Origin: Caproiciproducens sp. NJN-50 | GTDB taxonomy: Bacteria > Bacillota > Clostridia > Oscillospirales > Acutalibacteraceae | Assembly: GCF_004103755.1 (NCBI RefSeq) | Contig: NZ_CP035283.1 | Location: 372,001 to 436,000, forward strand | Reading direction: 5' to 3' | Length of the DNA: 64,000 bases | Part shown: positions 42,579-52,012 of the stretch, one piece after another | How positions within the stretch are numbered: position 1 is the first letter of the stretch | Layout of the letters: every line of letters begins with the position of its first letter | Notes under the pieces: generated by a model | The model's database searches: none | Told to the model about the DNA's origin: nothing | The model's input: only the letters and a program-made list of their open reading frames with translations | Position numbers and translations under genes: made by a program

Positions 42579-43184
42579 TCATTTTAATCGGAGCAACGGC
42601 ATAAAGATATCGTCGACGATCTCCGTTATGGCCGCGTCGGAAATTTCCTGCTTTGCGATCAGCTCGAACCGCAGCAGATCCCACGGCAATGAGATGATCC
42701 GGGGCGTCAGCTTTTCAAGGCGGACTTCTCCGCGAAGTTCGGCGTTTTTCAAAATCCCCATCAAAGCCTCCGCCACCTTGTCCTTGCTTTCCGCCCTCGA
42801 TCGGATGGCCTGGGACATAGCCGCCCTTATCGTGTTCCACATCAGTGGTTCCATCATAAGCCCCCGGATCGTCTGCGCGCCGATGGATTTCATCGGTTCT
42901 GAAAGCCCGCGCAGATAGGCGTATATGTCGTCGCGCAGGCTGCCGGTATTCGGAATCTCCGTTTTGATTTTGGGCATATATTTTCGCAGGGCGGCCATCA
43001 CGAGCTCCGTCTTATTGGCCCAGCGTCGGTAAAGTACGGCCTTATTTGTTCCCGCCCGTGACGCGATGCTTTCCATCGTCAGATGCGCATAGCCGGTTTT
43101 GTCGAGTTCATCCATCGCGGCCTGCAGGATTGCCTCTTCCAGGACTTCCCCGCGGCGGCGCGTGTCCCTTTTTTGTTCATCCAT
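42579..43184 (-). CDS. TetR-family transcriptional regulator
   Basis: This 201-residue regulator has a helix-turn-helix with MESIASRAGTNKAVLYRRWA (about 37-56) and a helical ligand domain. It diverges from an EmrB/QacA-type efflux gene that is now truncated, so it may have lost its main target. Two similar 16-bp palindromic sites lie in the shared upstream region. Confidence 0.88.
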   Translation of the reverse strand: MDEQKRDTRRRGEVLEEAILQAAMDELDKTGYAHLTMESIASRAGTNKAVLYRRWANKTELVMAALRKYMPKIKTEIPNTGSLRDDIYAYLRGLSEPMKSIGAQTIRGLMMEPLMWNTIRAAMSQAIRSRAESKDKVAEALMGILKNAELRGEVRLEKLTPRIISLPWDLLRFELIAKQEISDAAITEIVDDIFMPLLRLK

Positions 43185-43245
43185 CGTTTATTTTTTCCTC
43201 CAAGCCTCAGCGCTTCCCGGGACTCTGTTGTAAAAATGCATACAG

Positions 43246-43340
43246 GAAACGTGAAAGTTTCTTATTTCTATGTGGAGCATGCCACTTGAAAAAACTCTGC
43301 GCTTATTCTATCATGTTCGCATAAGAAACGCAAACGTTTT
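43246..43340 (+). promoter_or_regulatory. Efflux promoter with two TetR-type operators
   Basis: TTGAAA (43286-43291) and TATCAT (43309-43314) with a 17-bp spacer drive the MFS gene. The sites GAAACGTGAAAGTTTC (43246-43261) and GAAACGCAAACGTTTT (43325-43340) are alike and partly palindromic, one on each side of the promoter. Confidence 0.7.
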
Positions 43341-43363
43341 TTAAACAGCAAGGAGGACTTCTC

Positions 43364-43624
43364 ATGAGTGAAACGGAAGGAAAACCGGCAAAAGAAAAAC
43401 TCGATCCGGCCGTGCTCAAAGTTGCCATCATTCTGGTTGTCGGTGCGCTTGCGCCGCTGTTTGATTCGACGATGATCAATGTGGCGATCCATACCATTGC
43501 GGCGGATATGAAGGCGGACATTTCCGTCGTGCAGTGGATCACGACGGGATACGTTCTGGCGATGGGGCTGGCCGTCCCGATTTCGGGATGGACCACCAAA
43601 CGATTTGGATGCAAACGATCCTAC
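43364..43624 (+). pseudogene. EmrB/QacA-type MFS efflux pump, N-terminal fragment
   Basis: About 87 codons of a 14-span drug:H+ antiporter remain, including PLFDSTMINVAIHTIAADM and WITTGYVLAMGLAVPISG (helices 1-2, motifs of the DHA2 family). The sequence then changes abruptly, in frame, into part of a mobile-element replication protein. The rest of the pump is missing, so it cannot work. Ribosome site and promoter are intact. Confidence 0.85.
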
Positions 43625-44363
43625 ACGCTCAAAGGGCTGTCCCTCATCAGCGTCGAGGGCATCGACGCCATCCGCGAGGCGGTCAGAGAGCTGGAGCGCG
43701 CCGGTTATATCGTCCCGCTCCAGAGCGCGCAACGAAAAAGGCCAGCTCATGGGTGCCGAGTATGTTATTTACGAACAGCCGCATCTGCCGGGTCAGCCGC
43801 CTGCGCCGGAAAAGCCTATGTTGGAAAATCCAACGCAGGATAAGCCTGCATTGGATGCTCCTGCGCAGGGAAATCCAACGCAATTAAGAACTAACTTATC
43901 AAGTACCCAAAAATCAAATACGCATGGAGCAAATCCTTATCCATCAAATCCGAGCCGGGCGGGAAACCCCGGATCGGATGGGATCGGATACGAGGACGCG
44001 GCGCAAATCCGGGAAACGGTCAAGGAGAACATCGAGTACGATTTTCTTCTTCAGAACCGCAAAACCGACCGGGAACGGCTGGACGAGATCGTCGATCTCA
44101 TCGTGGAAACGCTCTGCTCCGCCAATCCGACGATCCGCATTTCCAGCGACGATTACCCCGCAGCTCTCGTCAGGGAAAAGTTCCTGAAGCTGAACAGCGC
44201 GCATATCGAGTACGTTTTCGACTGTCTGGACAAAAACACCACCTACGTCCGGAACATCAGGAAATATCTGCTGGCGGCGCTGTTCGACGCGCCCAGCACG
44301 ATGGACAACTACTACTCGGCGCTGGTCAAGGGACATTCGATTAGTACCTCTGGCAGACCGTAG
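43625..44363 (+). pseudogene. Replication initiator-like protein (DUF6017 type), truncated and frameshifted
   Basis: The segment begins in the middle of a winged-helix domain (SVEGIDAIREAVRELERAGY) of the RepA_N/DUF6017 proteins common on clostridial integrative elements. A one-base frameshift occurs in the C run 43714-43716; after it the frame continues as SRARNEKGQLMGAEYVIYEQ, a Pro/Asn-rich repeat linker and the DUF6017 domain ending near ALVKGH. The N-terminal domain is lost at the MFS junction. The C-terminus is replaced by a few foreign residues where the helicase fragment begins. Confidence 0.75.
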
Positions 44364-45235
44364 AAAATAAGCAAAAATTCATTTCGCAGATCATGACCAG
44401 CAAAAGTCCTGTCCGCTCCTGCGAGGACATTGACGAAACGGCGCTCTCCTACGCCGAAATCAAGGCGCTGTGCGCCGGGGACGAGCGGATCAAGGAAAAG
44501 ATGGACCTCGACATGGACGTGGCCAAGCTGAAATTGATGAAAGCCAACCATCAGAGCCAGCAATTTCGGTTAGAGGACAATCTGCTCAAATACTTCCCGG
44601 AGGAAATTGAGCGCAACAAAGGTTTCATTAAAGGTCTGGAAGCGGATATGGCGACGCTGGAAGCGCACCCGCACCCGAAGGACGGGTTTGCCGGAATGGT
44701 GGTATGGAGCGATTCCCTTACCGACAAGGACAACGCCAGTGCCGCCATTCTGGAGGCCTGTAAGGAGGTCAAGGGATTGGAGCCGATGGAGATCGGAAAT
44801 TACCGGGGCTTTACCATGTTGCTGTCCGTGGAGGGGTTCGGACAGGATTTTATTCTTACCCTCAAAGGGCAGATGACCCACCGGGTAACTCTTGGTAAGG
44901 ACGCGCGCGGCAATCTGATCCGTATCGACAACGCGCTTTCCGATATGCCGAAGCGGTTGCAGAATGTTCACGCACAGCTTGAAAATCTCCATTTGCAGAT
45001 TGCGGCGGCAAAGGCTGAGATTGGCAAGCCGTTCCCGCAGGAGGCGGAGCTTGCGCAAAAGAGCACCCGCCTCGCGGAGCTGAACGCGCTGCTGGACATC
45101 GACAGCCGCGCCCCCGCCCAGCGGCAGGCGTCGGAGGTCATGGCGAAAAGCGAAAGTCCCTCCGTGCTGGAGAGCCTGAAAACGCCCTGCGTCTGTGGGA
45201 CTGGAAAAAAACTGAAACATGAATTGGCACGATAG
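44345..45235 (+). pseudogene. C-terminal fragment of a mobile-element helicase/methylase-type protein
   Basis: The frame is open from the junction at 44345 (YLWQTVENKQKFISQIMTSK) through about 297 residues. This resembles the extreme C-terminus of the very large SNF2-helicase proteins carried by clostridial integrative elements. The catalytic domains are absent. It is fused directly to the end of the replication-protein fragment, so a large internal part of the element has been deleted. Confidence 0.65.
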
Positions 45236-45256
45236 AGAAACGGCCCCGGTACGGAA

Positions 45257-45495
45257 TTATTTTGTGTCTGAGCCGTCGTTCCGGGCGGCTGCGGCTTTTG
45301 CCTTGCGTTTCTGCTTTTGCTCGGTTTTCTTCCGGCGTTTTTCATCTATTTCATGCAGCCAGATGCTGACCGGCACTTTCCACGGCTCGCTTTTATTGGG
45401 GATGTTTTTCACAAGGCTGCGCGGGTTCAGGCCGAGGCATTGTTCAACCGGCATTTCTTTTTCGCGTCCTGCCACATCTGTTCGCTGTATGCCAT
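45257..45495 (-). pseudogene. Small mobile-element protein, frameshifted
   Basis: On the minus strand an ATG at 45495 opens MAYSEQMWQDAKKKCRLN, then the frame shifts into EQCLGLNPRSLVKNIPNKSE and a Lys/Ala-rich tail ending at 45257. The second part resembles small basic proteins often seen on such elements. The function is unknown. Confidence 0.45.
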
Positions 45496-45563
45496 TTTTT
45501 CACCCCGCTTTACGTTAAATATCTTATCACATAATACTTGATTTTGAAATCAGGAGGTTTCAT

Positions 45564-46325
45564 ATGAATACGATACCCGTATACAAATATCCCGCCGCCT
45601 ATGCGCGGGGACATGGAGAGATAGAACAATACCGCGCGTCCCACAAGGCGAACATTGCCTGCCGGGATGCCATTGATGACGCCATCCGGGACAATTACCG
45701 CAATAATTGTCTCGGCAGCGACACCGCAAAACAGGTCATTGCCGAGTTTGGGTTTGACCGCACTCTCTATGTGCTTGCAAACACGGTCCGGGAGAAAGAT
45801 TGGGATGGGCGCATTGACCGCAGAAATAAAGATTGGGCGCGGACGATTCCTGTCTTTGACGATGAGAACGGCTTTGGGGATAATCGAAACCTGGAATTTA
45901 TCGTAGATAGAGCGCACCCCGGTCTGGTAGACCTTTTCATCAACCAGGCGCGGCGTGAATACCTGCTGACCCAGCCCCTGACCAAAGAGGACATTCAGTC
46001 GGAGGCCGCGCGGCTGCTCCGGCGTCTGCAAGCCGAGCGAGAACCGAACAGTCCCGGCGGTACGCATTTTATGGCGCAGCTCTCGCCGGATTTTCTGCTT
46101 CGCGCTTCCACCAAAGATCAGGACCGTCTGTTTGCTATGCTGCCATTCAAGTCCCTGACCTTCTCCGCGCTCAAGGATCGGAAAGGGCTTTTCGCGTTCA
46201 TCCGGAAGGATGAAAACCGCGACCAGCCCCTCCGTCTGCCGAAACCGTCCGTCAGAAAGAAACTGGAGAGCAACCGAACGGCCCCGACGCCGCCCACCAC
46301 AAAGCGGGATGCCCCGGAGCGTTGA
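45564..46325 (+). CDS. DUF3849-domain protein of an integrative element
   Basis: This 253-residue protein opens IPVYKYPAAYARGHGEIEQY (4-23), typical of DUF3849 proteins encoded on clostridial integrative elements. The function is unknown. AGGAGG precedes ATG 45564, and the frame is intact. It is followed 2 bp later by a MobC-like gene. Confidence 0.75.
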   Translation: MNTIPVYKYPAAYARGHGEIEQYRASHKANIACRDAIDDAIRDNYRNNCLGSDTAKQVIAEFGFDRTLYVLANTVREKDWDGRIDRRNKDWARTIPVFDDENGFGDNRNLEFIVDRAHPGLVDLFINQARREYLLTQPLTKEDIQSEAARLLRRLQAEREPNSPGGTHFMAQLSPDFLLRASTKDQDRLFAMLPFKSLTFSALKDRKGLFAFIRKDENRDQPLRLPKPSVRKKLESNRTAPTPPTTKRDAPER

Positions 46326-46327
46326 CG

Positions 46328-46720
46328 ATGGCAAAACGAGAACGGGAGATTCAGCTCAAATTCCGCGTGACCCCGCAGGAGCGGGAGCTGATCGAGCAGA
46401 AGATGGCGCAGCTCGGCACCCGGAACATGGCAGCGTATCTCCGCAAGATGGCGATGGACGGCTATATTGTCAGGCTGGAGCTGCCGGAGCTGAAGGAGGT
46501 GGTTTCCCTCCTGCGCCGGTCCAGCAACAACCTGAATCAGCTCACCAGGCGCGTGCATGAAACGGGCCGCGTTTACGACGCGGATTTGGAGGATGTCCTC
46601 CAAAATCAGGGGCGGCTGTGGAGGGCGGCGAACGATATTCTCGCCGCATCCTTGCAAAAGAACGCCCACTGCGTTATGGTAGAATTAGGAAACGAAAGGG
46701 AGGTCGAAAAGATGAGATGA
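46328..46720 (+). CDS. MobC-like relaxosome accessory protein
   Basis: This 130-residue protein has a ribbon-helix-helix start (IQLKFRVTPQERELIEQKM) and the MobC segment VSLLRRSSNNLNQLTRRVHE (about 62-81). MobC proteins help a relaxase open the transfer origin. No relaxase gene follows, so it is stranded. Its stop overlaps the next gene as ATGA. Confidence 0.82.
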   Translation: MAKREREIQLKFRVTPQERELIEQKMAQLGTRNMAAYLRKMAMDGYIVRLELPELKEVVSLLRRSSNNLNQLTRRVHETGRVYDADLEDVLQNQGRLWRAANDILAASLQKNAHCVMVELGNEREVEKMR

Positions 46721-46941
46721 TATTGAAAATACTGGTCGCCCCGGTTATCGTGGCGCTGACCCTGCTCGTCTGGATTTGCTCCGCCTTGCTGTACTGCTCG
46801 GCGTGGGTGTTCGGCCTCGCAGGGACACTGCTCGGTATCTTCGGGGTGCTGGCGATGATTGCCTTATTTCAAGTCAATCGTATTTGTGAGAACAATCACC
46901 TTGATACAGCGGTTCTACTGTACTGCCGGAATAGTCCTTAA
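46717..46941 (+). pseudogene. Small membrane protein of the element, 3' truncated
   Basis: The first ~48 residues form two hydrophobic helices (LKILVAPVIVALTLLVWICS and SAWVFGLAGTLLGIFGVLAM), like the small membrane proteins that follow mobC on these elements. After about 46865 the sequence becomes the antisense end of the restriction gene, so the C-terminus is foreign. Confidence 0.6.
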
Positions 46942-49372
46942 TCTCACCACTTGTTAAAGCATCTTTCAAATCCAGATATCTTTTTTCACCATTCACTTCG
47001 ACCAGTGCCCAAACACGGGTAAATTGATTTCCAAATTCTTCTGCATATTCCACAAAGCCTTTCAGTTTATCAACTGAATCTGCAAGGTGAGTGCCGTGAG
47101 GATCAATCAGATACGGCTTTACATCACTGCCGACTTTCTCAAAGAAGATAAAGTCGGGGTGCATGGCCCTCTTGCCGCCCTTGGCCGTATCTTGATACAT
47201 AACAGAGAGAGCATGGTCGCTGCCGTTACTCGGATTACGGTACCATGCGATTGCTCCGCGTCGCAGTTCTCTTGCAACAACAGCTTTTTCCAGGATATCC
47301 AACTCAAGCGGAGCAAGATGCGTTGTCGGATTATTCATAACGTGCTTCGGATAGCTATCCTGGTCACCGTCATAAATATCCTCAATCGGCTTAACGAGCT
47401 TAACAATTCTCTGAATACCGTTGATATACATCTTTGCAGAGAAATCTGCACGTGCCGCTTCTCCGAGCGCCGCGACAACCAGATCATACTTGTGCTGCAA
47501 TTCATCGAGAAGTTCTCTTGCTTTTTCCGTTACGGCAGAAACGATTGCAGGAACGCTGGCCGCTGCCGCAATACTAATATTCGCTTCTCGATTAGAAATG
47601 CCTTTGCCATGTTCCTGGGCAAAATATTTATTTGTCAGAGCCAGCTCAAAGGAAGAGTCTGCCTTTTCTCTTGCGTGTCTTACAGCATAAGCATCGGCGG
47701 TATCAGTTCTTGTGTTTGTAGAAACGCTGGTTTCATCAAACATTTTGAAAACGACATCGGTGCTTTCAATTTTGGATAGCGCATTCTTCGCCTTCTCAAA
47801 TTCATCTTTGAATGTCAGTATGGAATCGTTCAGCTCACGGAGCAATTTGTCCATCACATAATCTTCAGCGTCCAGATCAACCTCGTACTTGAGAAGAAGC
47901 CCGGTATAGTCCAGTAACCCCTTAATATAATTTCGCTTCTCGGCGCTGCGCTTTCTTGACATGATGGATTCAAATGCGTCATCAACACCAAGATCCGAGT
48001 CCCACTCCACCGTAACGGGATTGACGATAACCTTCCGTCCGGAATTGCCGGAGCTGGAACCATCGTCCTCACCGCCGTCTTTTGTAAGCCGATCAACAAC
48101 TTTCTGAACAGTCTGAGGATCAAAATGCGGCAGGAAACAGGATACAGAATTCAGCGTATCAATATCCACACGCCTCGCAAGCGGAGTACGCACCATACGT
48201 CCAATGAGCTGTGAGATATAGGTATCGTCGCTATGCGGTCTCATGGAGTAGATAACCTCTGCACGTGGGCAGTCCCACCCTGTTGAAATTGCCTCTTTTG
48301 CAAACAAAACAAGAATATCTACATTCTCCTGAACTGACTCAGGTGCTACATACGGAATATCAAAGCTACCGATATGTAAATTTGCGTGTTCTCCAAACAC
48401 ATTTGCAAAAGATTTGTTCGGGTCTATGAAATCCAGCTTTGAGGCGATCTCGGAACAAAGACTATTCAATACCCGTTCACTCACATTATCCGGTACCTGT
48501 ACGACCATTAGCGCCACAATTTCAGGCGCATCTGGGTTCTGTGCACACCAACCCGCCCATGCCTGTCTGGAGTTGTTCAGAGCAGTGCAGGCATCGCTGA
48601 GATACATACTGCTAACGGGGTCTTTCGCAGCCGGAACACGAATTAGAATGGTATCTTTCAAAAGGCCGGATTCCTGCACATCACGCGGTTTAATGCTGGT
48701 CATTGGAAATGCCACACGGTCTTTCTTGCCGTTCATAGCATCCTGGAAGCGTTTGATTGTCGCGGACAACCCGATAACAACCGGCATCGGACCGAGAGAG
48801 CCAAATCCGTCAATCAGTTGGGAATAAATTGTTGCCTTATCCCGATCTGTAACTGCTGAGGAGCCAAGTCCTCTGTGCGCTTCATCGAGTACCATGTAGA
48901 CATGCGTATTTGACTGGTATGTGTTTTGCAGGAGCTGCCAGAAAGTCAGATGCTCTCCGCCCTTGACAAGCATACCCGTTTTCGCCAGCTTTTGTCGGTT
49001 TAGAAAGTACACATGACCAGCGTCTAACTGAAAATGATTATCAGTAAAGGTGTTCTCAATAGTCTCAATGAGGGATGGATCAAGATCTGTCGCCGCCTTG
49101 AATTTATCAATCGTCTGGTTATTCAGCGCAGGAGAATCCGTAACCCAAAGGACACAAGCCTTCGGGTCTCTCTGAATACCGAATTCCTGTGAGCCATTGA
49201 AGATAGCTTCGATAGCGGAGGCAGCCATAACCGTCTTACCGCTGCCGGTGACAGCATAAAGGCCGCAGCTTGTTGGCTGATTGGCACCGTAATAGGTGTC
49301 GCAAGCAGCAGTTATTCGCTTGAGTAGGTCACTAACGCCCTCAATTTGGAAAGGCTTTAATTCGTATTTCAT
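46874..49372 (-). CDS. Type III restriction-like DEAD/DEAH helicase (Res subunit)
   Basis: This 832-residue superfamily 2 helicase shows motif I VTGSGKTV (about 41-48), motif II VLDEAHRG, motif III GLSATIKRF, motif V ISTGWDCPRAEVIYSMRP and motif VI QLIGRMVRTP. It belongs to the Res family of type III restriction systems, which translocate or switch on DNA and cut. The frame is intact, but the upstream modification gene is only a fragment, so the system lacks target recognition. Its last residues lie at a recombination junction and may not be native. Confidence 0.82.
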   Translation of the reverse strand: MKYELKPFQIEGVSDLLKRITAACDTYYGANQPTSCGLYAVTGSGKTVMAASAIEAIFNGSQEFGIQRDPKACVLWVTDSPALNNQTIDKFKAATDLDPSLIETIENTFTDNHFQLDAGHVYFLNRQKLAKTGMLVKGGEHLTFWQLLQNTYQSNTHVYMVLDEAHRGLGSSAVTDRDKATIYSQLIDGFGSLGPMPVVIGLSATIKRFQDAMNGKKDRVAFPMTSIKPRDVQESGLLKDTILIRVPAAKDPVSSMYLSDACTALNNSRQAWAGWCAQNPDAPEIVALMVVQVPDNVSERVLNSLCSEIASKLDFIDPNKSFANVFGEHANLHIGSFDIPYVAPESVQENVDILVLFAKEAISTGWDCPRAEVIYSMRPHSDDTYISQLIGRMVRTPLARRVDIDTLNSVSCFLPHFDPQTVQKVVDRLTKDGGEDDGSSSGNSGRKVIVNPVTVEWDSDLGVDDAFESIMSRKRSAEKRNYIKGLLDYTGLLLKYEVDLDAEDYVMDKLLRELNDSILTFKDEFEKAKNALSKIESTDVVFKMFDETSVSTNTRTDTADAYAVRHAREKADSSFELALTNKYFAQEHGKGISNREANISIAAAASVPAIVSAVTEKARELLDELQHKYDLVVAALGEAARADFSAKMYINGIQRIVKLVKPIEDIYDGDQDSYPKHVMNNPTTHLAPLELDILEKAVVARELRRGAIAWYRNPSNGSDHALSVMYQDTAKGGKRAMHPDFIFFEKVGSDVKPYLIDPHGTHLADSVDKLKGFVEYAEEFGNQFTRVWALVEVNGEKRYLDLKDALTSGEIKDYSGSTVEPLYQGDCSHKYD

Positions 49373-49378
49373 GCTTCT

Positions 49379-49933
49379 TCACCCCTCGCTTGAGATTTCA
49401 AAGGAACGCAGATACGATTCGTAAAGCTGCGTTACGTTCCTGTCCGGGAAAGCAGCGCACATATCTCTGTACCGAGCGTCGTGGTCGGTCACAATGAAAA
49501 GGGTCTTTACTTCAGGCTTTTTCTGTACCTCACGGGTAAAGGCACCAATGTAACGATAATTAAAGAGAACAGCATAATTCTCAGAGATGTCGTATTTTTT
49601 CCCGTGTTGGATAACACGGCCTTTGCTGCCCGCTTTCATCCATAACAGCGGTGCGATCTCGTTAAATGCCATATCTGCCTGAACAACGGACGGTTCCAGG
49701 TAATCCAAATCAAAGAAGATAGCGTTTTCCTTAAATCCATCTGCCTTGTTTATACCAACAAGTTCTGGGTATAGGGGCTTTTTGACTTTTTTATACATTT
49801 TCCCTCGAACTTTTTCATCTGTCTCCGGGTCAAAAACATCTCCCTCAAAGGGTTCGTATTGATCTGTTTCGCATCCGTAGTTTCCGTCGATACTTACTCC
49901 GTTAATCGTTACCTTTTTCACTCCCCTGCAGGC
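49379..49933 (-). pseudogene. Type III modification methyltransferase, C-terminal fragment
   Basis: About 180 residues, with FFDLDYLEPSVVQADMAFNE and the C-terminal VTQLYESYLRSFEI, resemble the end of Mod proteins paired with the helicase above. The methyltransferase motifs are missing. The 5' border near 49930 abuts an ABC permease fragment read in the opposite direction. Confidence 0.65.
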
Positions 49934-49934
49934 C

Positions 49935-50267
49935 ATGTGGTTTTCTTTTTTATTATCCTGGCTGGCGGGAATATTTCTGGGACTGCTGATCTACGCTTTC
50001 AACATTATATTCGAAAATAGATTTTTAGGAATTCTATGCGGCGCTTTTTTTGTGTTTCTTGATACGGCTGTAAGAAGCCAGGCAAAACTGGTTTGGTTTT
50101 CCCCTATATCCTGGGCAATGTTGGATAATATCAACATTGGCGAAAAAGTAGCGACGCCAAATATTCAATATGTCCTAACAATGTACGCTGTTTTAATTCT
50201 ATTCCTCGGCATAACAGTGATTGTAAAAAGTAAGAAACAGGCGATTGAAGTCATGCCGCCTATTTAA
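49935..50267 (+). pseudogene. ABC-2-type permease, C-terminal fragment
   Basis: Three hydrophobic segments (LLSWLAGIFLGLLIYAFNII, FLGILCGAFFVFLDTAV, YVLTMYAVLILFLGITVIV) with SPISWAMLDN between them look like the end of an ABC-2 permease of the lantibiotic-immunity kind. The 5' part is lost at the junction with the methyltransferase fragment. It is followed 14 bp later by the matching ATPase. Confidence 0.6.
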
Positions 50268-50281
50268 GAGAAGGTGTAATA

Positions 50282-50897
50282 ATGGAAGGCAATTTCATCG
50301 AAATTAATAATGTAAGCAAATCCTTTCAAGAAGCGAAGGTCCTGAAAAACATATCGGTATCTTTCAGCCGGGGTAAAATTCATGGCCTGATCGGTCGTAA
50401 CGGGTCAGGAAAGACCATGTTGCTAAAATGTATTTGCGGTTTTGTAAGACCATCCTCTGGGGAAAGATATCGATGTTCCGGAAAGCATGGGGATCATTAT
50501 TGAAGCACCGGGCTTTCTACCCAATTACAGCGCATACGAGAATTTGCATCTACTGGCTATGATTAAGAATCGGATCGGCAAAAAGGAGATTCATGAGGCT
50601 ATCCGACGCGTGGGGTTAGATCCTGTCAGTAAAAAACGTGTCGGCAAGTATTCTTTGGGAATGAGGCAGCGCCTCGGCATCGCGCAGGCGATCATGGAAG
50701 ATCCGAGTATTCTTATTTTGGATGAGCCTATGAACGGTCTTGACAACCACGGCGTGGAGGATGTGCGAAAATTGCTTATGGATCTGCGGGATGAGGGAAA
50801 AACAATTCTGATCGCCAGCCACAGTGCCGAAGATATTGACGTTCTATGCGATACCGTTCATGAGATGGATGCCGGTGTGATGCAAACGGTAAGATGA
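50282..50897 (+). pseudogene. ABC transporter ATPase, frameshifted
   Basis: The first part holds Walker A GLIGRNGSGKT; the second, in another frame from about 50465, holds KYSLGMRQRLG (signature) and SILILDEPMNGLD (Walker B). About eight or nine codons appear deleted around 50460-50470 where the frames meet. It is related to bacitracin/lantibiotic-type exporters and is probably inactive, like its partner permease. Confidence 0.75.
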
Positions 50898-50930
50898 TTT
50901 TTCAATAAAGAAGGGCGTATTTTGGCAGAG

Positions 50931-52012
50931 GGTGAATTGTCAAGTGAAGTGCAACAGATAAGAAGAAATGACTTCAGCAGGAGTTTTCCAATTCAAACAT
51001 TTACGCGGGCGGTCGTTGAGACGCTCCATGACAAATGCCACGGCTTCTGGGGTAAGTTCTGTAAAACGGGTTCCTCTGGGGAAAAACTGACGAATCAATC
51101 CGTTCGTATTTTCCACAGTTGGCTTCTGCCACGGAGAGGCTGGGCGAGTGTAATAATACAACGCTTCAAAGCGGCTCTCAAATTCACGGTGGCAGTTGAA
51201 TTCGATCCCTCGATCCGACGTTACCGTGCGGAGCGGAACCTTTCCGCCTTCAAAGAAGAACTCAAAGCCCCGCATGACTTCTTCCCGTCTGATGTTGCGC
51301 AGGACGGCCAGGCAGCAGTATCGACTTTTTCGGTCGGTCACATTCAGCAAATAAGCGCGTTTTGCTTGTCCGAACCCGATCGTGTCAGCTTCCCAGTCTC
51401 CAAGTCTCTTTCTGCGTAGAGCTTCTTTGCTTCTCTCCCGGATTTCCCGCGCCCCGGCCTTGTACCCACGAGTTTCTCCATGCTGACGGCCATAGTGACG
51501 CAGTTTCATCGTAAGTTGTACGGAACGTGGCAGCAAGTCCGCGCGTAGCGACCGATATATGCTGCTGTGCGAGATTTTCATGTCCCGGTCATCCGGATAG
51601 TCTAACCGGATTCTTCCGGCAATTTGTTCGGGCGACCATGACAATTCAAGCTTTTCGGATATGTAAGCTGTCAGACGTGGGTTTTGATACAGCCTCTTCC
51701 GGCGGCATTCCATTCGCCGTTCAAGGTACCGGGCCCGTGCCGGAACGCTAAGATATTTTTGTCCCGAACGGTTCCTCTTGATCTCCCGGCTGATTGTGCC
51801 CGGATCCCTTTGCAACCTGCGTGCAAGCTGCCTCATACTGATCCCGTTATTCCACAATTGGGCTATCAATGCGCGCTCTTTTGGTGTAAGATGGTGGTAG
51901 TCCATAAAAAGCCTCTCCTTCAGTGGTGTCTTTTCAACTCCTACTGTATCATGGATTTGGCTTTTTGTGGACTCTTTCTACCCTCCTGTTGCACTTGCTA
52001 TTTTAATTCACC
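50931..52012 (-). mobile_element. IS30-family insertion sequence
   Basis: The element has imperfect terminal inverted repeats: both ends read GGTGAATT from outside and share AAGTGCAACAG about 16-20 bases in (50931-50957 and 51986-52012). AGAG flanks both ends (50927-50930 and 52013-52016), a likely target duplication. It encodes one transposase and sits at the 5' end of the C39 peptidase gene. Confidence 0.85.
50940..51905 (-). CDS. IS30-family transposase
   Basis: This 321-residue transposase has an N-terminal helix-turn-helix (LAQ..ISMRQLARRLQRDPGTISRE region, about 15-40). The DDE domain shows GDWEADTIGF, TSDRGIEF and KPTVENTNGLIRQFFPRGT, which carry the catalytic Asp, Asp and Glu. The frame is intact, so the element may still be active. 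Confidence 0.9.
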   Translation of the reverse strand: MDYHHLTPKERALIAQLWNNGISMRQLARRLQRDPGTISREIKRNRSGQKYLSVPARARYLERRMECRRKRLYQNPRLTAYISEKLELSWSPEQIAGRIRLDYPDDRDMKISHSSIYRSLRADLLPRSVQLTMKLRHYGRQHGETRGYKAGAREIRERSKEALRRKRLGDWEADTIGFGQAKRAYLLNVTDRKSRYCCLAVLRNIRREEVMRGFEFFFEGGKVPLRTVTSDRGIEFNCHREFESRFEALYYYTRPASPWQKPTVENTNGLIRQFFPRGTRFTELTPEAVAFVMERLNDRPRKCLNWKTPAEVISSYLLHFT

